Shown: one piece after another, positions 12,545 to 23,726 of the stretch
Layout: every line of letters begins with the position of its first letter
Position numbering within the stretch: position 1 is the stretch's first letter
DNA from: Pseudoxanthomonas sp. J31
GTDB taxonomy: Bacteria > Pseudomonadota > Gammaproteobacteria > Xanthomonadales > Xanthomonadaceae
Reading direction: 5' to 3'
Assembly: GCF_000510725.1 (NCBI RefSeq)
Contig: NZ_AZNZ01000007.1
Location: 124,001-188,000 of the forward strand
Length of the DNA: 64,000 bases
Program-made: the position numbers and the translations under genes
The notes under the pieces: generated by a model
What the model was told of the DNA's origin: nothing
Databases searched by the model: none
What the model saw: only the letters and a program-made list of their open reading frames with translations

Positions 12545-12718
12545 GCCCCCGCTCGGCCGCGAGGGGGCGCCACTACCATAGCCGCGGCCAATGGAAGCGC
12601 GCCGGGCAAGCCCTGCCGCGACCGGAACCGCCGGTGGCCCGGGCAAGGGATTGCCCACCCCGGCCCTCCATCCCCGCCGCGCCCGTCGGTGCGGCTTCCC
12701 ATCCGTAATGGTTCCCGT

Positions 12719-14332
12719 ATGTCCGATACCCAGTGGTGGCGCGGCGCCGTCATCTACCAGATCTACCCCCGCAGCTTCCTCGACACCAACGGCGACGGCA
12801 TCGGCGACCTCCCGGGCATCACCGAGCGGCTGGACTACGTGGCCTCGCTGGGCGTGGACGCGATCTGGATCTCGCCGTTCTTCAAGTCGCCGATGGCCGA
12901 CTACGGCTACGACATCGCCGACTACCGCGACGTCGACCCGCTGTTCGGCACCCTGGACGACTTCGACCGCCTGCTGGCCAAGGCCCACCGCCTGGGCCTG
13001 AAGGTGATGATCGACCAGGTGCTGAGCCATACCTCCGACCAGCACCCCTGGTTCCTGGAAAGCCGGCAGAGCCGCGACAACCCCAAGTCCGACTGGTACG
13101 TGTGGGCCGATGCCAGGGAAGACGGCACCCCGCCCAACAACTGGATGTCGATCTTCGGCGGCGTGGCCTGGCGCTGGGAGCCGCGCCGCTGCCAGTACTA
13201 CCTGCACAACTTCCTGTCCTCGCAGCCGGACCTGAACTTCCACAACCCGGAAGTTCGCCAGGCCACGCTGGACAACGTGCGCTTCTGGCTGGACCGCGGC
13301 GTCGACGGCTTCCGCCTGGACGCGATCAACTTCTGCTTCCACGACGCGCAGCTGCGCGACAACCCGCCCAAGCCGGCGGACAAGCGCGTGGGCCGCGGCT
13401 TCAGCCCGGACAACCCGTACGCGTTCCAGTACCACTACTACAACAACACCCGCCCGGAGAACATCGGCTTCCTCGAGGACCTGCGCCGGCTGATGGACCA
13501 GTACCCCGGCGTGGTGACCCTGGGCGAGATCTCCTCGGAGGACTCGCTGGCCACCACCGCCGAGTACACCTCCGGCAAGCGCCTGGACATGGGCTACAGC
13601 TTCGAGCTGCTGGTGGACGACTTCAGCGCCGGCTACATCCGCGGCACGGTCGAGCGCCTGGAAGCGGCAATGACCGAGGGCTGGCCGTGCTGGGCCGTGT
13701 CCAACCACGACGTGCGCCGCGCGGTCACCCGCTGGGGCGGCGCCGAAGCCCCGCCGCAGCTAGCGCGCATGCTGGCGGCGATGGTCTGCTCGCTGCGCGG
13801 CTCGGTCTGCATCTACCAGGGCGAGGAACTGGGCCTGCCCGAGGCCGACGTCCCGTTCGAGGCGCTGCGCGACCCCTACGGCATCACCTTCTGGCCGACC
13901 TTCAAGGGCCGCGACGGCTGCCGCACGCCGATGCCGTGGAAGGACGCGCCCGACGCCGGTTTCAGCCCGGTGCAGCCATGGCTGCCGGTGCCGGACGAGC
14001 ACCGCGCCCTGGCGGTGGAGCGCCAGGAAGCCGACCCGGATTCGGTGCTGCACGCGTTCCGCGCCTTCATGCGCTGGCGCAAGCAGCAGCCGGCCCTGGT
14101 GCGCGGCTCGATCCGCTTCCTGGACACCGCCGAGCCGGTGCTGGCGTTCGTGCGCGAGCACGAGGGCCAGCGCATGCTGGCGGCGTTCAACCTTTCCGCC
14201 AACGCCGCCACGCTGTCGCTGCCGGACGGCCAGTGGCAGCCGCAGGCCATCCCCGGCTACGCCGCGGTCGGCATCGATGGCGGCCAGGCCACGCTGCCGG
14301 CATGGGGCGTGTTGTTCGCACTCGCTGGCTGA
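12719..14332 (+). CDS. xgtA: GH13 alpha-glucosidase / transglucosidase, XgtA-like
   Basis: This 537-residue intracellular enzyme has no signal peptide. It closely matches the Xanthomonas XgtA alpha-glucosyl-transferring enzyme, with the start MSDTQWWRGAVIYQIYPRSF and the catalytic set at the same positions: nucleophile D201 (GVDGFRLDAINF), acid/base E270 (LGEISSED) and D331 (SNHDVRR). The GSVCIYQGEELGLPEADV loop is also conserved. It hydrolyses maltose-type alpha-1,4 bonds in the cytoplasm and, in the characterised homologue, transfers glucose to acceptors. ATG 12719 is chosen because it gives the conserved N-terminus; no good Shine-Dalgarno is visible. It would act on sugar brought in by the divergent transporter. 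An intrinsic terminator follows. Confidence 0.93.
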   Translation: MSDTQWWRGAVIYQIYPRSFLDTNGDGIGDLPGITERLDYVASLGVDAIWISPFFKSPMADYGYDIADYRDVDPLFGTLDDFDRLLAKAHRLGLKVMIDQVLSHTSDQHPWFLESRQSRDNPKSDWYVWADAREDGTPPNNWMSIFGGVAWRWEPRRCQYYLHNFLSSQPDLNFHNPEVRQATLDNVRFWLDRGVDGFRLDAINFCFHDAQLRDNPPKPADKRVGRGFSPDNPYAFQYHYYNNTRPENIGFLEDLRRLMDQYPGVVTLGEISSEDSLATTAEYTSGKRLDMGYSFELLVDDFSAGYIRGTVERLEAAMTEGWPCWAVSNHDVRRAVTRWGGAEAPPQLARMLAAMVCSLRGSVCIYQGEELGLPEADVPFEALRDPYGITFWPTFKGRDGCRTPMPWKDAPDAGFSPVQPWLPVPDEHRALAVERQEADPDSVLHAFRAFMRWRKQQPALVRGSIRFLDTAEPVLAFVREHEGQRMLAAFNLSANAATLSLPDGQWQPQAIPGYAAVGIDGGQATLPAWGVLFALAG

Positions 14333-14354
14333 TCCCTCCCTCAGCCGCGGTCGG

Positions 14355-14385
14355 GCCGGGGCATCAACGATGCCCCGGCTTTTTT
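14355..14385 (+). terminator. intrinsic terminator of the glucan enzyme genes
   Basis: GCCGGGGCAT (14,355-14,364) pairs perfectly with ATGCCCCGGC (14,370-14,379) around loop CAACG, followed by six T residues. It lies 22 bases after the transglucosidase stop. Confidence 0.93.
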
Positions 14386-14530
14386 GTGCCCGTGGTCCAG
14401 CGCCGGAAACGGACACAGGCACGCTTCACGACCCCGCGCACGCGCCGTGGCAGCGGGGCGGCGATCCTTCGCGCCCGTTTCACCGCGAAGGCCGCAGCTT
14501 GCCTGCGTCCTTCCGCGGAGAGCCAGCGGC

Positions 14531-15655
14531 ATGCCTTCCCCCACGAACCGGTGCCGTCGCGCGGTGGTCACGGTGTGCGCGGGCGGGCAGCCGCGCAGCG
14601 ACCACGAACGCGCCTCGCAGGCCTGGGTGGCGCGGCGCCTGGCCGAACTGGCCGGCTGGGAGTACGCCGGCGAGTACGACCCCGCGCATCCGCCGGCGCT
14701 GCGCCCCTACTTCGTGCCCGACGACACCCTTACCGCCGCCCAGGCGGCTCGGCTGGGCATCGCTGGCGAGGACGACCTGTTCGGCGGGGTGGTCCCGCAC
14801 GCCTTCATCGCCAGCAAGGTGATCACCCACGGCCTGCCGCGCGAGTGCGCCTCGGCCCCCGAGGGCTGGCGCGCGGAGCTGGGTGAGCGCCTGCGCCCGG
14901 TGGTACTGGACGGCTTCAGCGCCTTCTGCCCGCACTCGGCCGGCAGCGCCGGGCGCGAGCTGCTGGCGCGCGGCGGCGCGATCCGGCTGAAGCCGGCCCA
15001 GGCCCGCGGCGGCCAGGGGCAGCAGCGGGTCGAGCACCCCGACCACCTGGAACAGGCGGTGGCCGCGCTCGACCTGCTGCAGCTGCAGCAGCACGGCATG
15101 GTGCTGGAGCAGGACCTGGTCGAGGCGACCACCTGCAGCGTGGGCCAGGTCCGCATCGCCGGCCTGGTCCTGTCCTACCTGGGCACCCAGCAGCAGGCCC
15201 CGGACCGCGAGGGCCTTGAGGTCTACACCGGCTCGCGCCTGCAGGTGGTCACCGGCGGCTACGAGGCGCTGGAGGCCGTGGCCGGCGACGCACTCCAGCG
15301 CGAGGCCCTGGACTGCGCGCGCCGCTACGACGCCGCGGTGGCGGAGGTGCACCCGGGCTTCTACGCCTCGCGCCGCAACTACGACGTCATCGCCGGGCGC
15401 GACGCCCGCGGCCGCTGGCGCTGCGGCGTGCTGGAGCAGTCCTGGCGCCTGGGCGGGGCCTCGCCGGCGGAAGTCGTGGCGCTGGACGCGTTCCTGTCCG
15501 GGCGCGTGCCGCGCGGCGCGCTCACCGCCTCCTGCCACGAGAGCCACGACCTGGCCCACCGCCCGCCGCCGCATGCGCAGGTCCACTTCCACGATCCGTT
15601 CGCAAGACGTGGACCGGTGCTGAAGTACGCTGTGGTCCATGGAAATCCGCCTTGA
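14531..15655 (+). CDS. DUF3182 family protein, ATP-grasp-like
   Basis: This 374-residue soluble protein has no signal or membrane segment. It matches the DUF3182 family, which has no established function. By eye the middle looks like an ATP-grasp fold: [15 protein letters not shown] resembles the ATP-binding lysine plus glycine-rich loop, GMVLEQDL resembles the E-x-D hinge, and [12 protein letters not shown] resembles the late metal/ATP-binding strand. If so it would be a carboxylate-amine ligase; this is inference. ATG 14531 follows GGAGAG at a normal distance; earlier in-frame ATGs encode only arginine-rich sequence. The 3' end overlaps the next gene, an alpha/beta hydrolase, by 17 bases, so the pair probably works together. 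Confidence 0.8.
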   Translation: MPSPTNRCRRAVVTVCAGGQPRSDHERASQAWVARRLAELAGWEYAGEYDPAHPPALRPYFVPDDTLTAAQAARLGIAGEDDLFGGVVPHAFIASKVITHGLPRECASAPEGWRAELGERLRPVVLDGFSAFCPHSAGSAGRELLARGGAIRLKPAQARGGQGQQRVEHPDHLEQAVAALDLLQLQQHGMVLEQDLVEATTCSVGQVRIAGLVLSYLGTQQQAPDREGLEVYTGSRLQVVTGGYEALEAVAGDALQREALDCARRYDAAVAEVHPGFYASRRNYDVIAGRDARGRWRCGVLEQSWRLGGASPAEVVALDAFLSGRVPRGALTASCHESHDLAHRPPPHAQVHFHDPFARRGPVLKYAVVHGNPP

Positions 15656-16445
15656 CCCGGTCGACATCAGGGTCGACGACGAGGTCGTCCGCGGCACCGT
15701 GCTGTCGCCGCCGCCCGCGCTTCCCGGCGTGCTGTTCGTGCACGGCTGGGGCGGCAGCCAGGACCACGACCTCGGCCGCGCCCGCCGCATCGCCGGCATC
15801 GGCTGCGTCTGCCTGACCTTCGACCTGCGCGGCCACGAGGAAACCGCGGCGCAGTGGGAAACGGTCAGCCGCCCGCAGAACCTGGCCGACCTGGTCGCCG
15901 CCTACGACTGGTTCGCCGCGCGCCCGGACGTGGACGCGTCGGCCATCGCCGTGGTCGGCATCAGCTACGGCGGCTACCTGTCGACCCTGCTGACCGGGCT
16001 GCGCCCGGTGCGCTGGCTGGCCCTGCGCTCGCCGGCGATCTACAAGGACGAGGGCTGGGAACTGCCCAAGCGCCAGCTGCACGCCGACCCCGACCTGCCC
16101 GCGTTCCGCCGCCGCCGCGTACCCTGGCAGGAAAACCGCGCCCTGCGCGCCTGCCACGACTTCCAGGGCGACGTGCTGCTGGTGGAGGCCGAGCACGACC
16201 AGACCGTGCCGCACATGGTCGGTGAGAACTACGCCGCCGCGTTCTCCAGCGCCCGCTCCCTGACCAAGCGCCGCATCGCCGGCGCGGACCACGCCTTTTC
16301 CGGCAAGCCCGAGCAGCAGGCCTATACCGAGGTCCTGGCCGGCTGGCTGGGGGAAATGGTGCGTGCGGCGCGCGAGCGCGAGGCCGGGCAGAAGGTCGCC
16401 GAGCGCAAGCAGGCCCGCCGCGCGGGGGCGCCGGCCGGGGGCTGA
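15639..16445 (+). CDS. alpha/beta-hydrolase (dienelactone hydrolase / prolyl-oligopeptidase-like)
   Basis: This 268-residue cytosolic serine hydrolase shows the oxyanion region [12 protein letters not shown], the nucleophile elbow GISYGG (S109), acid D187 (EAEHDQTVP) and H218 (GADHAF), a complete catalytic triad in the usual order. A lysine/arginine-rich tail ([16 protein letters not shown]) closes the protein. Its start lies inside the end of the DUF3182 gene, a strong sign of coupled translation. The substrate is unknown; the partnership with a possible ATP-grasp enzyme suggests an ester, thioester or peptide substrate, which is speculation. Confidence 0.85.
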   Translation: MEIRLDPVDIRVDDEVVRGTVLSPPPALPGVLFVHGWGGSQDHDLGRARRIAGIGCVCLTFDLRGHEETAAQWETVSRPQNLADLVAAYDWFAARPDVDASAIAVVGISYGGYLSTLLTGLRPVRWLALRSPAIYKDEGWELPKRQLHADPDLPAFRRRRVPWQENRALRACHDFQGDVLLVEAEHDQTVPHMVGENYAAAFSSARSLTKRRIAGADHAFSGKPEQQAYTEVLAGWLGEMVRAAREREAGQKVAERKQARRAGAPAGG

Positions 16446-16511
16446 CCCGCCCCGGGGCGCTCCGTCCGTCCGCCAGGCGGCATTTTTTGCCGCTTTTCCG
16501 CGCTTTTCCTC

Positions 16512-16540
16512 TTGGCGACGCCCCGCGCATCGCCTACATT
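16512..16540 (+). promoter_or_regulatory. sigma70-type promoter of the HU gene
   Basis: TTGGCG (16,512-16,517) and TACATT (16,535-16,540) are separated by 17 bases, each matching four of six consensus positions. A T-rich stretch (CATTTTTTGCCGCTTTTCC) lies just upstream and could act as an UP element. The gene starts 53 bases downstream. Confidence 0.6.
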
Positions 16541-16593
16541 CGCCGTGCCGATGCTCTCGGCCCACCATCCAATACGTACGGAACAGGAAATTT

Positions 16594-17025
16594 ATGGCGA
16601 AGACCACCAAGAAGCCGGCCGCCAAGAAGGCCGCGACCAAAGCGGCGAAGACGACCGCAGTGAAGAAGGCTGCTGCTCCGAAGAAGGCTGCCGCTGCTCC
16701 GAAGAAGGCCGCCCCGCTGAAGGAAGTCCTGGGCAAGTCCGCCCTGATCAAGCACCTGTCCGAAACCAGCGGCGTCGTCGCCAAGGACGTCAAGGCCGTG
16801 CTGGCCGCCGTCGAGGATGCGGTCTCCGGCGCGATCAGCAAGAAGGGCGTCGGCAGCTTCACCCTGCCGGGCCTGTTCAAGGTCACCGCCGTCAAGGTCC
16901 CGGCCAAGCCGCGCCGCAAGGGCATCAATCCGTTCACCAAGGAAGAGCAGTGGTTCGCCGCCAAGCCGGCTTCGGTCAAGGTCAAGGTGCGCCCGCTGAA
17001 GAAGCTCAAGGACGCTGCCGCCTGA
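16594..17025 (+). CDS. HU-family DNA-binding protein with lysine/alanine-rich N-terminal tail
   Basis: This 143-residue nucleoid protein has two parts. Residues 1-44 are a low-complexity histone-H1-like tail built from AAKKA/APKKAA repeats. From about 46 onward it is an HU/IHF fold (KSALIKHLSETSGV, then a GSFTLPGLFKVTAVKVPAKPRRKGINPFTKEE arm region broken here across strands). Standard HU is about 90 residues, so the tail is an addition seen in xanthomonads and some other proteobacteria. ATG 16594 follows AGGAA. A good promoter sits upstream and an intrinsic terminator downstream, so it is a single-gene unit. Confidence 0.92.
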   Translation: MAKTTKKPAAKKAATKAAKTTAVKKAAAPKKAAAAPKKAAPLKEVLGKSALIKHLSETSGVVAKDVKAVLAAVEDAVSGAISKKGVGSFTLPGLFKVTAVKVPAKPRRKGINPFTKEEQWFAAKPASVKVKVRPLKKLKDAAA

Positions 17026-17056
17026 TCGGCGCGACGGGCTTACCAGCTTCTTCCGA

Positions 17057-17084
17057 CGGGGTGGCCGCAAGGCCGCCCCGTTTT
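17057..17084 (+). terminator. intrinsic terminator of the HU gene
   Basis: CGGGGTGGCC (17,057-17,066) pairs with GGCCGCCCCG (17,071-17,080), with one G-T pair, around a GCAA tetraloop, followed by TTTTCGTT. It begins about 30 bases after the HU stop. Confidence 0.9.
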
Positions 17085-17137
17085 CGTTGGCGCCGGCCTT
17101 GCCATTGCGGGCACGCGCGCCGGGCCATGCTCGGCGC

Positions 17138-17710
17138 ATGGGATCGCACCGCCCCACCCGCGCCCGGCGCCTGGCCGGCCTTGCCTGGACCCTGCTCTGG
17201 CTGGCCGTGCTGGGCCTGGCGCTGGCCTGGGCCTGGCAGCACCCGGCGGTGCAGCGCGCGCGGCTGGCCCTTGAACTGGCGCGCGAACCGGCGCCACAGG
17301 CGCTGCCGGTCCCGGTGCAGGGCGTGGCCGCCGGCAGCATCGCTCCGACCTGGGGCGCGCCGCGCGGCACCGGCCGCCGCCACGAAGGCGCGGACATCTT
17401 CGCCCCGCGCGGCACGCCGGTGGCCAGCACCACCCGCGGCATCGTCACCGCGGTGCGCGAGCGCGGCCTTGGCGGGCGCCAGGTCTGGGTGCGCGGGCCC
17501 GGCAACGAATCCCACTACTACGCCCACCTCGAGGACTGGGCGCCGGGCCTGGCACCCGGCGACCTGGTCGAGGCCGGCACCGTGCTGGGCAGCGTCGGCG
17601 ACAGCGGCAACGCGCGCGGCACCCCGCCGCACCTGCACTACGGGATCTACGGCCGCGGCGGGGCGGTCGACCCGCTGCCGCGGCTGCGCGCGGGGCAAGC
17701 GCCGCGCTGA
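17138..17710 (+). CDS. M23 (LytM) family peptidase, membrane-anchored
   Basis: This 190-residue protein has an N-terminal anchor (about 13-33, LAGLAWTLLWLAVLGLALAW) and a periplasmic LytM domain. The zinc ligands are visible: H82 and D86 in HEGADIFAPRGTPV and H165-L-H167 in HLHYGIYGRG, as in peptidoglycan endopeptidases of the M23 family. It is short, with little besides the catalytic domain, so it could be an active endopeptidase or a small regulator of cell-wall hydrolysis. ATG 17138 is taken because it begins the positive-inside stretch before the helix; the ribosome binding site is weak. It is not clearly in an operon. Confidence 0.88.
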   Translation: MGSHRPTRARRLAGLAWTLLWLAVLGLALAWAWQHPAVQRARLALELAREPAPQALPVPVQGVAAGSIAPTWGAPRGTGRRHEGADIFAPRGTPVASTTRGIVTAVRERGLGGRQVWVRGPGNESHYYAHLEDWAPGLAPGDLVEAGTVLGSVGDSGNARGTPPHLHYGIYGRGGAVDPLPRLRAGQAPR

Positions 17711-17800
17711 GGCGGTGGAACGGTCCATCGTGGCCAGGGGCCTCGTTCCCGGGTGGCGGCAGGCCTATCGTGGCCACACCCCCTTCAGGACCCCGCAACA

Positions 17801-18106
17801 ATGGCTTCATCCCCACAGCGCTACCGCATCACCGTGACCCCGGTGGAGAACGGCGGACTGCCGTGCCAGGGGCGCTGCGCGATCGAGTTCGAGCAGCCCT
17901 GCTGCGACGACTGGATGCGCGTGATCGAGTCCAACCAGCGCCTCCCCGGCCTCAGCGCCGACGAACGCACCGCCCTGGTGATCGGCGCCCGCCTGCTCGA
18001 CGGCATCGTCCGCCGCCACCCGGCGGTGGCCGATGGCCTGCTCGACGGCCTGCCCGCGCCGCTGTCGCGCCTGCTGGCGCGACTGGATCCGCGCGAGGAG
18101 AGCTGA
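17801..18106 (+). CDS. DUF3861 domain-containing protein
   Basis: This small soluble protein of 101 residues begins MASSPQRYRITVTPVE, the conserved start of the DUF3861 family (YRITVTP, then ...CDDWMRVIE and a helical C-terminal half). No function has been established for the family. It contains three cysteines in the first third (C22, C26 and the CC pair). ATG 17801 fits the family length; an upstream in-frame ATG at 17753 would add sequence unlike the family. It stands alone between the M23 and DUF1439 genes on the same strand. Confidence 0.8.
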   Translation: MASSPQRYRITVTPVENGGLPCQGRCAIEFEQPCCDDWMRVIESNQRLPGLSADERTALVIGARLLDGIVRRHPAVADGLLDGLPAPLSRLLARLDPREES

Positions 18107-18188
18107 GCGTCGCGCCGGCGGTGCGCTGCTAACGACCGGTTCACCGCGCCGCGCCAGGATGGTGCTTCCGATCCGCGAGGAATCCGCG

Positions 18189-18761
18189 ATGCGCCTGTCC
18201 CGCCCTCTTCTCGTCCTGCTGGCCGCGCTGCTGGCCTTGCCGCCGGCGCTGGCCGCGCCCCGTTTCGAGGGCCGCCAGGTCAGCGTGCAGGCGGCCGACG
18301 CCCAGGCCTTCCTCCAGGGCCGGTTCCCGCAACGGCACAGCGCCCTCGGCGGCCTGCTCGAACTGACCGTGTCCAACCCGCGCCTGGAACTGCCGCCGGG
18401 CACGCGCATGCGCCTGGGCCTGGACCTGGCCGCGGCCACTGCCGGCGGCACCCCCACGCCGGTCGGCCGGGTGCAGCTGAGCAGCGCGTTGCGCTACGAC
18501 CCGGCGCGCAAGGCGTTCTTCCTGGAGCAGCCAGCGATCGAGGACTTCCGCCCCGCGCAGGCCGGCCTGGCCCTGGACGAGGGCACCCGCGGCCTGCTCA
18601 ACGCCTGGCTGGCCGACTACGCGCGCAGCGAGCCGGTGTACCGCATCGAGCCGCCGCTGGCGGCCCTGCTGGGCGGGGTGCAGGTGGAAGCGGCCGGCGT
18701 GCGCGACGGCCAGCTCTACGTGCTGCTGGACCGCGACCCGGCGCTGCCGGCGTCGGAGTGA
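18189..18761 (+). CDS. DUF1439 domain-containing exported protein
   Basis: This 190-residue protein has a signal peptide (1-22, LLVLLAALLALPPALA) and a domain resembling the YceB-type DUF1439 lipoproteins, although no lipobox cysteine is present here, so it is probably soluble in the periplasm. The fold binds hydrophobic ligands in related tubular lipid-binding proteins, but no role is established for this family. ATG 18189 follows GAGGAA by seven bases. Longer in-frame starts overlap the DUF3861 gene in a chance frame. It is convergent with the SET-domain gene, with seven bases between stops. Confidence 0.8.
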   Translation: MRLSRPLLVLLAALLALPPALAAPRFEGRQVSVQAADAQAFLQGRFPQRHSALGGLLELTVSNPRLELPPGTRMRLGLDLAAATAGGTPTPVGRVQLSSALRYDPARKAFFLEQPAIEDFRPAQAGLALDEGTRGLLNAWLADYARSEPVYRIEPPLAALLGGVQVEAAGVRDGQLYVLLDRDPALPASE

Positions 18762-18768
18762 CCCCGCC

Positions 18769-19236
18769 TCAGCGCTTGGGCTGGAGCATGGTCCCGGTGC
18801 ACTTGGGCGAGCCGCAGCGGCAGGCCCAGATCTTCTTCAGCCGCGGCGTATGCCGCTCGGCCAGGGTGATGCCGTAGTTGTAGGTCAGCTCCTCGCCGGG
18901 GCGGATGTCGCGGATCGCCTCGATGAAGATGCGGTCCTTGCTGCGGTCGTCGCCCTCGTGCTCGACCACCACGGCCTCGCAGTTCGGGTCGCAGCTGTGG
19001 TTGATCCAGCGCGCGTCGTTGCCTTTGTGGTTGGCGTCGATCACGTAGTCGTCGTTGAGCGTGAACAGGAAGGTGTGCCCGCTCTCGACGTCGCCGGCGC
19101 TGTCGGCGTCGACCTCGGCGTGGGTCCGGCGCAGGCCCTTGTACTCGATGATGCGCTCGCCCTTGCGGATGGGCTCCACCGCGAACACGCCATTGCCGTG
19201 GATGGGGGACTTGCGGGCGACGATCTTGCGGGGCAT
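18769..19236 (-). CDS. SET domain protein-lysine N-methyltransferase
   Basis: This 155-residue protein consists almost only of a SET domain. HGNGVFA near the N-terminus and NHSCDPNC (79-86) form the SAM-binding pseudoknot with GEELTYNYG (114-122). A post-SET zinc-type cysteine cluster C-R-C-x4-C (C139, C141, C146) closes the active site with C82 or C86. These are the hallmarks of protein lysine methyltransferases, common in eukaryotes and scattered in bacteria including xanthomonads. The substrate is unknown. ATG 19236 gives the compact domain; a longer frame upstream is arginine/proline noise. The gene is divergent from the suf regulator. Confidence 0.9.
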   Translation of the reverse strand: MPRKIVARKSPIHGNGVFAVEPIRKGERIIEYKGLRRTHAEVDADSAGDVESGHTFLFTLNDDYVIDANHKGNDARWINHSCDPNCEAVVVEHEGDDRSKDRIFIEAIRDIRPGEELTYNYGITLAERHTPRLKKIWACRCGSPKCTGTMLQPKR

Positions 19237-19577
19237 GGACGTTCCGGGGCGGCGACTGGAACGCGATTCTCGCCCATGCCGCCGCGCATCCCAAGCCCGC
19301 CCACCTGCATACCCGTCCGATGATGCCGGACATCGCCGTGCGCGCCATGGACGGGCAGGACCGCCGCGCGATCTACCGCTACCTCCGCAGCCCCGGCGCG
19401 GCCGGCTTGCCGGCCCCCGATGCACTGCCGCCGGGGAAGGCGCCGCCCCCGCCCTACCTGGGACCGGGCCTGCGCCAGGCGCCGACAACCCGCGCTGAAG
19501 CGTTCCACCCGTGCCGGCTTGGCCTCGGGGCGGGCGAAAGCGTACAATTTCGGTACGTTTTCACCCGGCCCTCTGCC
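19237..19577. other. intergenic region between SET gene and sufR
   Basis: This stretch of 341 bases lies between divergent genes. The right end holds the sufR promoter (separate entry) followed by CGGTACGTTTTCACC, which could include an Rrf2-type operator. An open frame runs in phase with sufR from 19,320, but the encoded sequence is proline-rich and unlike Rrf2 proteins, so I do not call it coding. Confidence 0.5.
19519..19548 (+). promoter_or_regulatory. sigma70-type promoter of sufR-sufBCDS
   Basis: TTGGCC (19,519-19,524) and TACAAT (19,543-19,548) are spaced by 18 bases, 30 bases before the sufR start codon. The -10 box is an excellent match. Rrf2-type SufR would be expected to bind here and autoregulate the operon. 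Confidence 0.65.
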
Positions 19578-20036
19578 ATGCTCCGTGTCACCAAGCTGAC
19601 TGATTACGCCACGGTCGTCCTGACCGTCATGGCCTCCCGTCCCGGCGAGGTGCTCAGTGCAGCCGAGCTGGCCGAGCACTCCGGCCTGGAACAACCCACC
19701 GTCAGCAAGCTGCTCAAGCCGCTGGCCCAGGCCGGACTGGTCGAGGGCCTGCGCGGCGTTCGCGGCGGCTACCGCCTCGCCCGCGACGCCGACCGCATCA
19801 CCCTGATCGAGATCGTCGAGGCGATGGAAGGCCCGCTGGCGATGACCGAGTGCAGCCAGGCCGGCAGCAACCAGTGCGGCATCGCCCACCAGTGCGGCGT
19901 GCGCTCCAACTGGCGCCTGATCAACGACGTGGTCGCCGATGCCCTGCGCGGCGTGACCCTGGCGCAGATGCTGCGCCCGCTTCCTCCCCCCTCCACCGCC
20001 ACCCGCCGGCAGATCGCCGTGCAGGTAGCCAGCTGA
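19578..20036 (+). CDS. sufR: SUF operon regulator, Rrf2 family
   Basis: This 152-residue Rrf2-family transcription factor has a winged helix (about 8-60, [30 protein letters not shown]) and three cysteines, C92, C100 and C106, spaced to hold a [2Fe-2S] cluster as in IscR. Cluster occupancy would report iron-sulfur sufficiency and set suf expression. It is the first gene of the operon, 17 bases before sufB, the standard xanthomonad arrangement. ATG 19578 gives the canonical [11 protein letters not shown] start although no Shine-Dalgarno is visible. The name follows proteobacterial suf-linked Rrf2 regulators; it is not related to cyanobacterial SufR. Confidence 0.92.
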   Translation: MLRVTKLTDYATVVLTVMASRPGEVLSAAELAEHSGLEQPTVSKLLKPLAQAGLVEGLRGVRGGYRLARDADRITLIEIVEAMEGPLAMTECSQAGSNQCGIAHQCGVRSNWRLINDVVADALRGVTLAQMLRPLPPPSTATRRQIAVQVAS

Positions 20037-20053
20037 ATTCCCCAGGCAGCCCC

Positions 20054-21529
<1,476 letters not shown>

Positions 21530-21610
21530 GGCCGCCGCTTCCGGGGGTCGATCCGGGGAGCCGGGGACCGCGCGAGTGTCCCCTTCCTCCGGCCCCCGGC
21601 GCCTTCCGGA

Positions 21611-21654
21611 TCCAATCCCGAATACCGAATCCCCAATCCCGAATCCCCAATCCC
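21611..21654. repeat. dispersed intergenic repeat inside the suf operon
   Basis: The sequence between sufB and sufC consists of near-identical units of the type CGAATCCCCAATCC (CCAATCCCGAATACCGAATC, then CCCAATCCCGAATCCCCAAT). The last unit abuts the sufC ATG and takes the place of a normal Shine-Dalgarno. It belongs to the same family as the repeat at 2,922-3,006. Confidence 0.75.
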
Positions 21655-22418
<764 letters not shown>

Positions 22419-22419
<1 letters not shown>

Positions 22420-23726
22420 TGGCCGCGCTGCTGGAATCGTTCCGCCAGGGCTTCGATGCCCTGCGCGCGCCGGAGGCGCAGGAACTGGGCCCGGGCCGCC
22501 GCGCCGCGCTGGAGGCGCTGCTGGCCGACGGCCTGCCCGGCCCGCGCGAGGAAGCCTGGAAGTACACCCCGCTGCGCGCGCTGGAGCGCCGCAGCTTCGC
22601 CCCGGCGGATACCACCCCGCCGGCGTTCGACCCGGCACTGGTCGAAGGTATTCCCGCCCCGCGCCTGGTGTTCGCCAACGGACGCTTCGACGCCGCCCGC
22701 AGCGACCTGTCCGGCCTGCCGGACGGCGCCAGCGTGGAGGCGCTGTCGCAGGTACTGGAGCGCGGGCAGCCGCGCGACGCCAACTTCCTGCTGCGCCGCT
22801 ACGAGCGCCGCGACGAGGTCTTCGCCCGCGCCAACGCCGCCCTGGCCGAGGACGGCGCGGTGGTGCGGCTGGACGCCGGGGTGCGCCTGCCCGCGCCGCT
22901 GCACCTGGTGTTCGTGGGCGTGCCGCAGGACGGCGACCGCGCCTGGCACCTGCGCCACTTCATCGACTTGCGCGACGACGCGGCGCTGGACATCGTCGAG
23001 CACCAGCTCGGCGCCGGCGACCACGCCCACCTGGCCAACGACGTGCTGCACCTGCATGCCGGCAAGCGCGTGCTGGTCCGCCACGTCCGGGTCCAGGCCG
23101 ACGCCGCCCGGGCCACCCGCTTCGCCCGCACCGACGCGGTGCTTGCGCGCGATGCGCAGTACCGCCGCTTCGACCTGGAGCTGGGCGCCGGGCTCAGCCG
23201 CAACGAACTCAACGTGCGCCTGGAGGGCGACGGCGCCCGCCTGACCGCCAACGGCGTGCTGCTGGGCAGCGGCCGCCGCCATGTCGACACCCGCCTGGGC
23301 ATCGAGCACATCGCCCGCGACACCGCCTGCGACCTGCTCTGGCGCGGCATCGCCGACGGCCGCAGCCGGGTGGTGTTCCACGGCGGGATCAACATCCGCC
23401 CCGGCGCCGACGGCACCGACGCCAGCCTGTCCAACAAGAACCTGCTGCTGTCGGCCGACGCCGAGATCGACATCCAGCCGGTGCTGGTGATCGACGCCGA
23501 CGAGGTCAAGGCCGCGCACGGCGCCACCGTCGGCCAGCTCGACGCCAACGCGGTGTTCTACCTGCGCTCGCGCGGCGTACCGCTGGCCGAGGCGCAGCGC
23601 CTGCTGACCGTGGCTTTCTGCCGCGAGCCGCTGGGCGCGCTGGAGGACGAGGGCCTGCGCCAGCTGCTGCTGGACCGCCTCGACGCGGCGCTGGCCACTG
23701 CCCTGGGCGGCGGGGTGGCGGCATGA
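22419..23726 (+). CDS. sufD: Fe-S assembly protein SufD
   Basis: SufD is a SufB paralogue and partner in the SufBC2D scaffold. The 435-residue product has the N-terminal helical region (REEAWKYTPLRALERRSF) and the C-terminal beta-helix with HGGINIRPGADGTDASLSN, NKNLLLSADAEIDIQPVL and YLRSRGVPLAEAQRLL, all SufD hallmarks. It is the least conserved of the core genes, but the match is clear. It overlaps sufC (TAATG) and sufS (ATGA) at its two ends, so the sufCDS part of the operon is tightly coupled. Confidence 0.96.

Noticed and set aside
16571-16581. AATACGTACGG before the HU gene as a third LacI-type operator
   Set aside because: Only the AATACGTA core agrees; the flanks lack the symmetry of the two identical sites, and the gene has no link to glucans.
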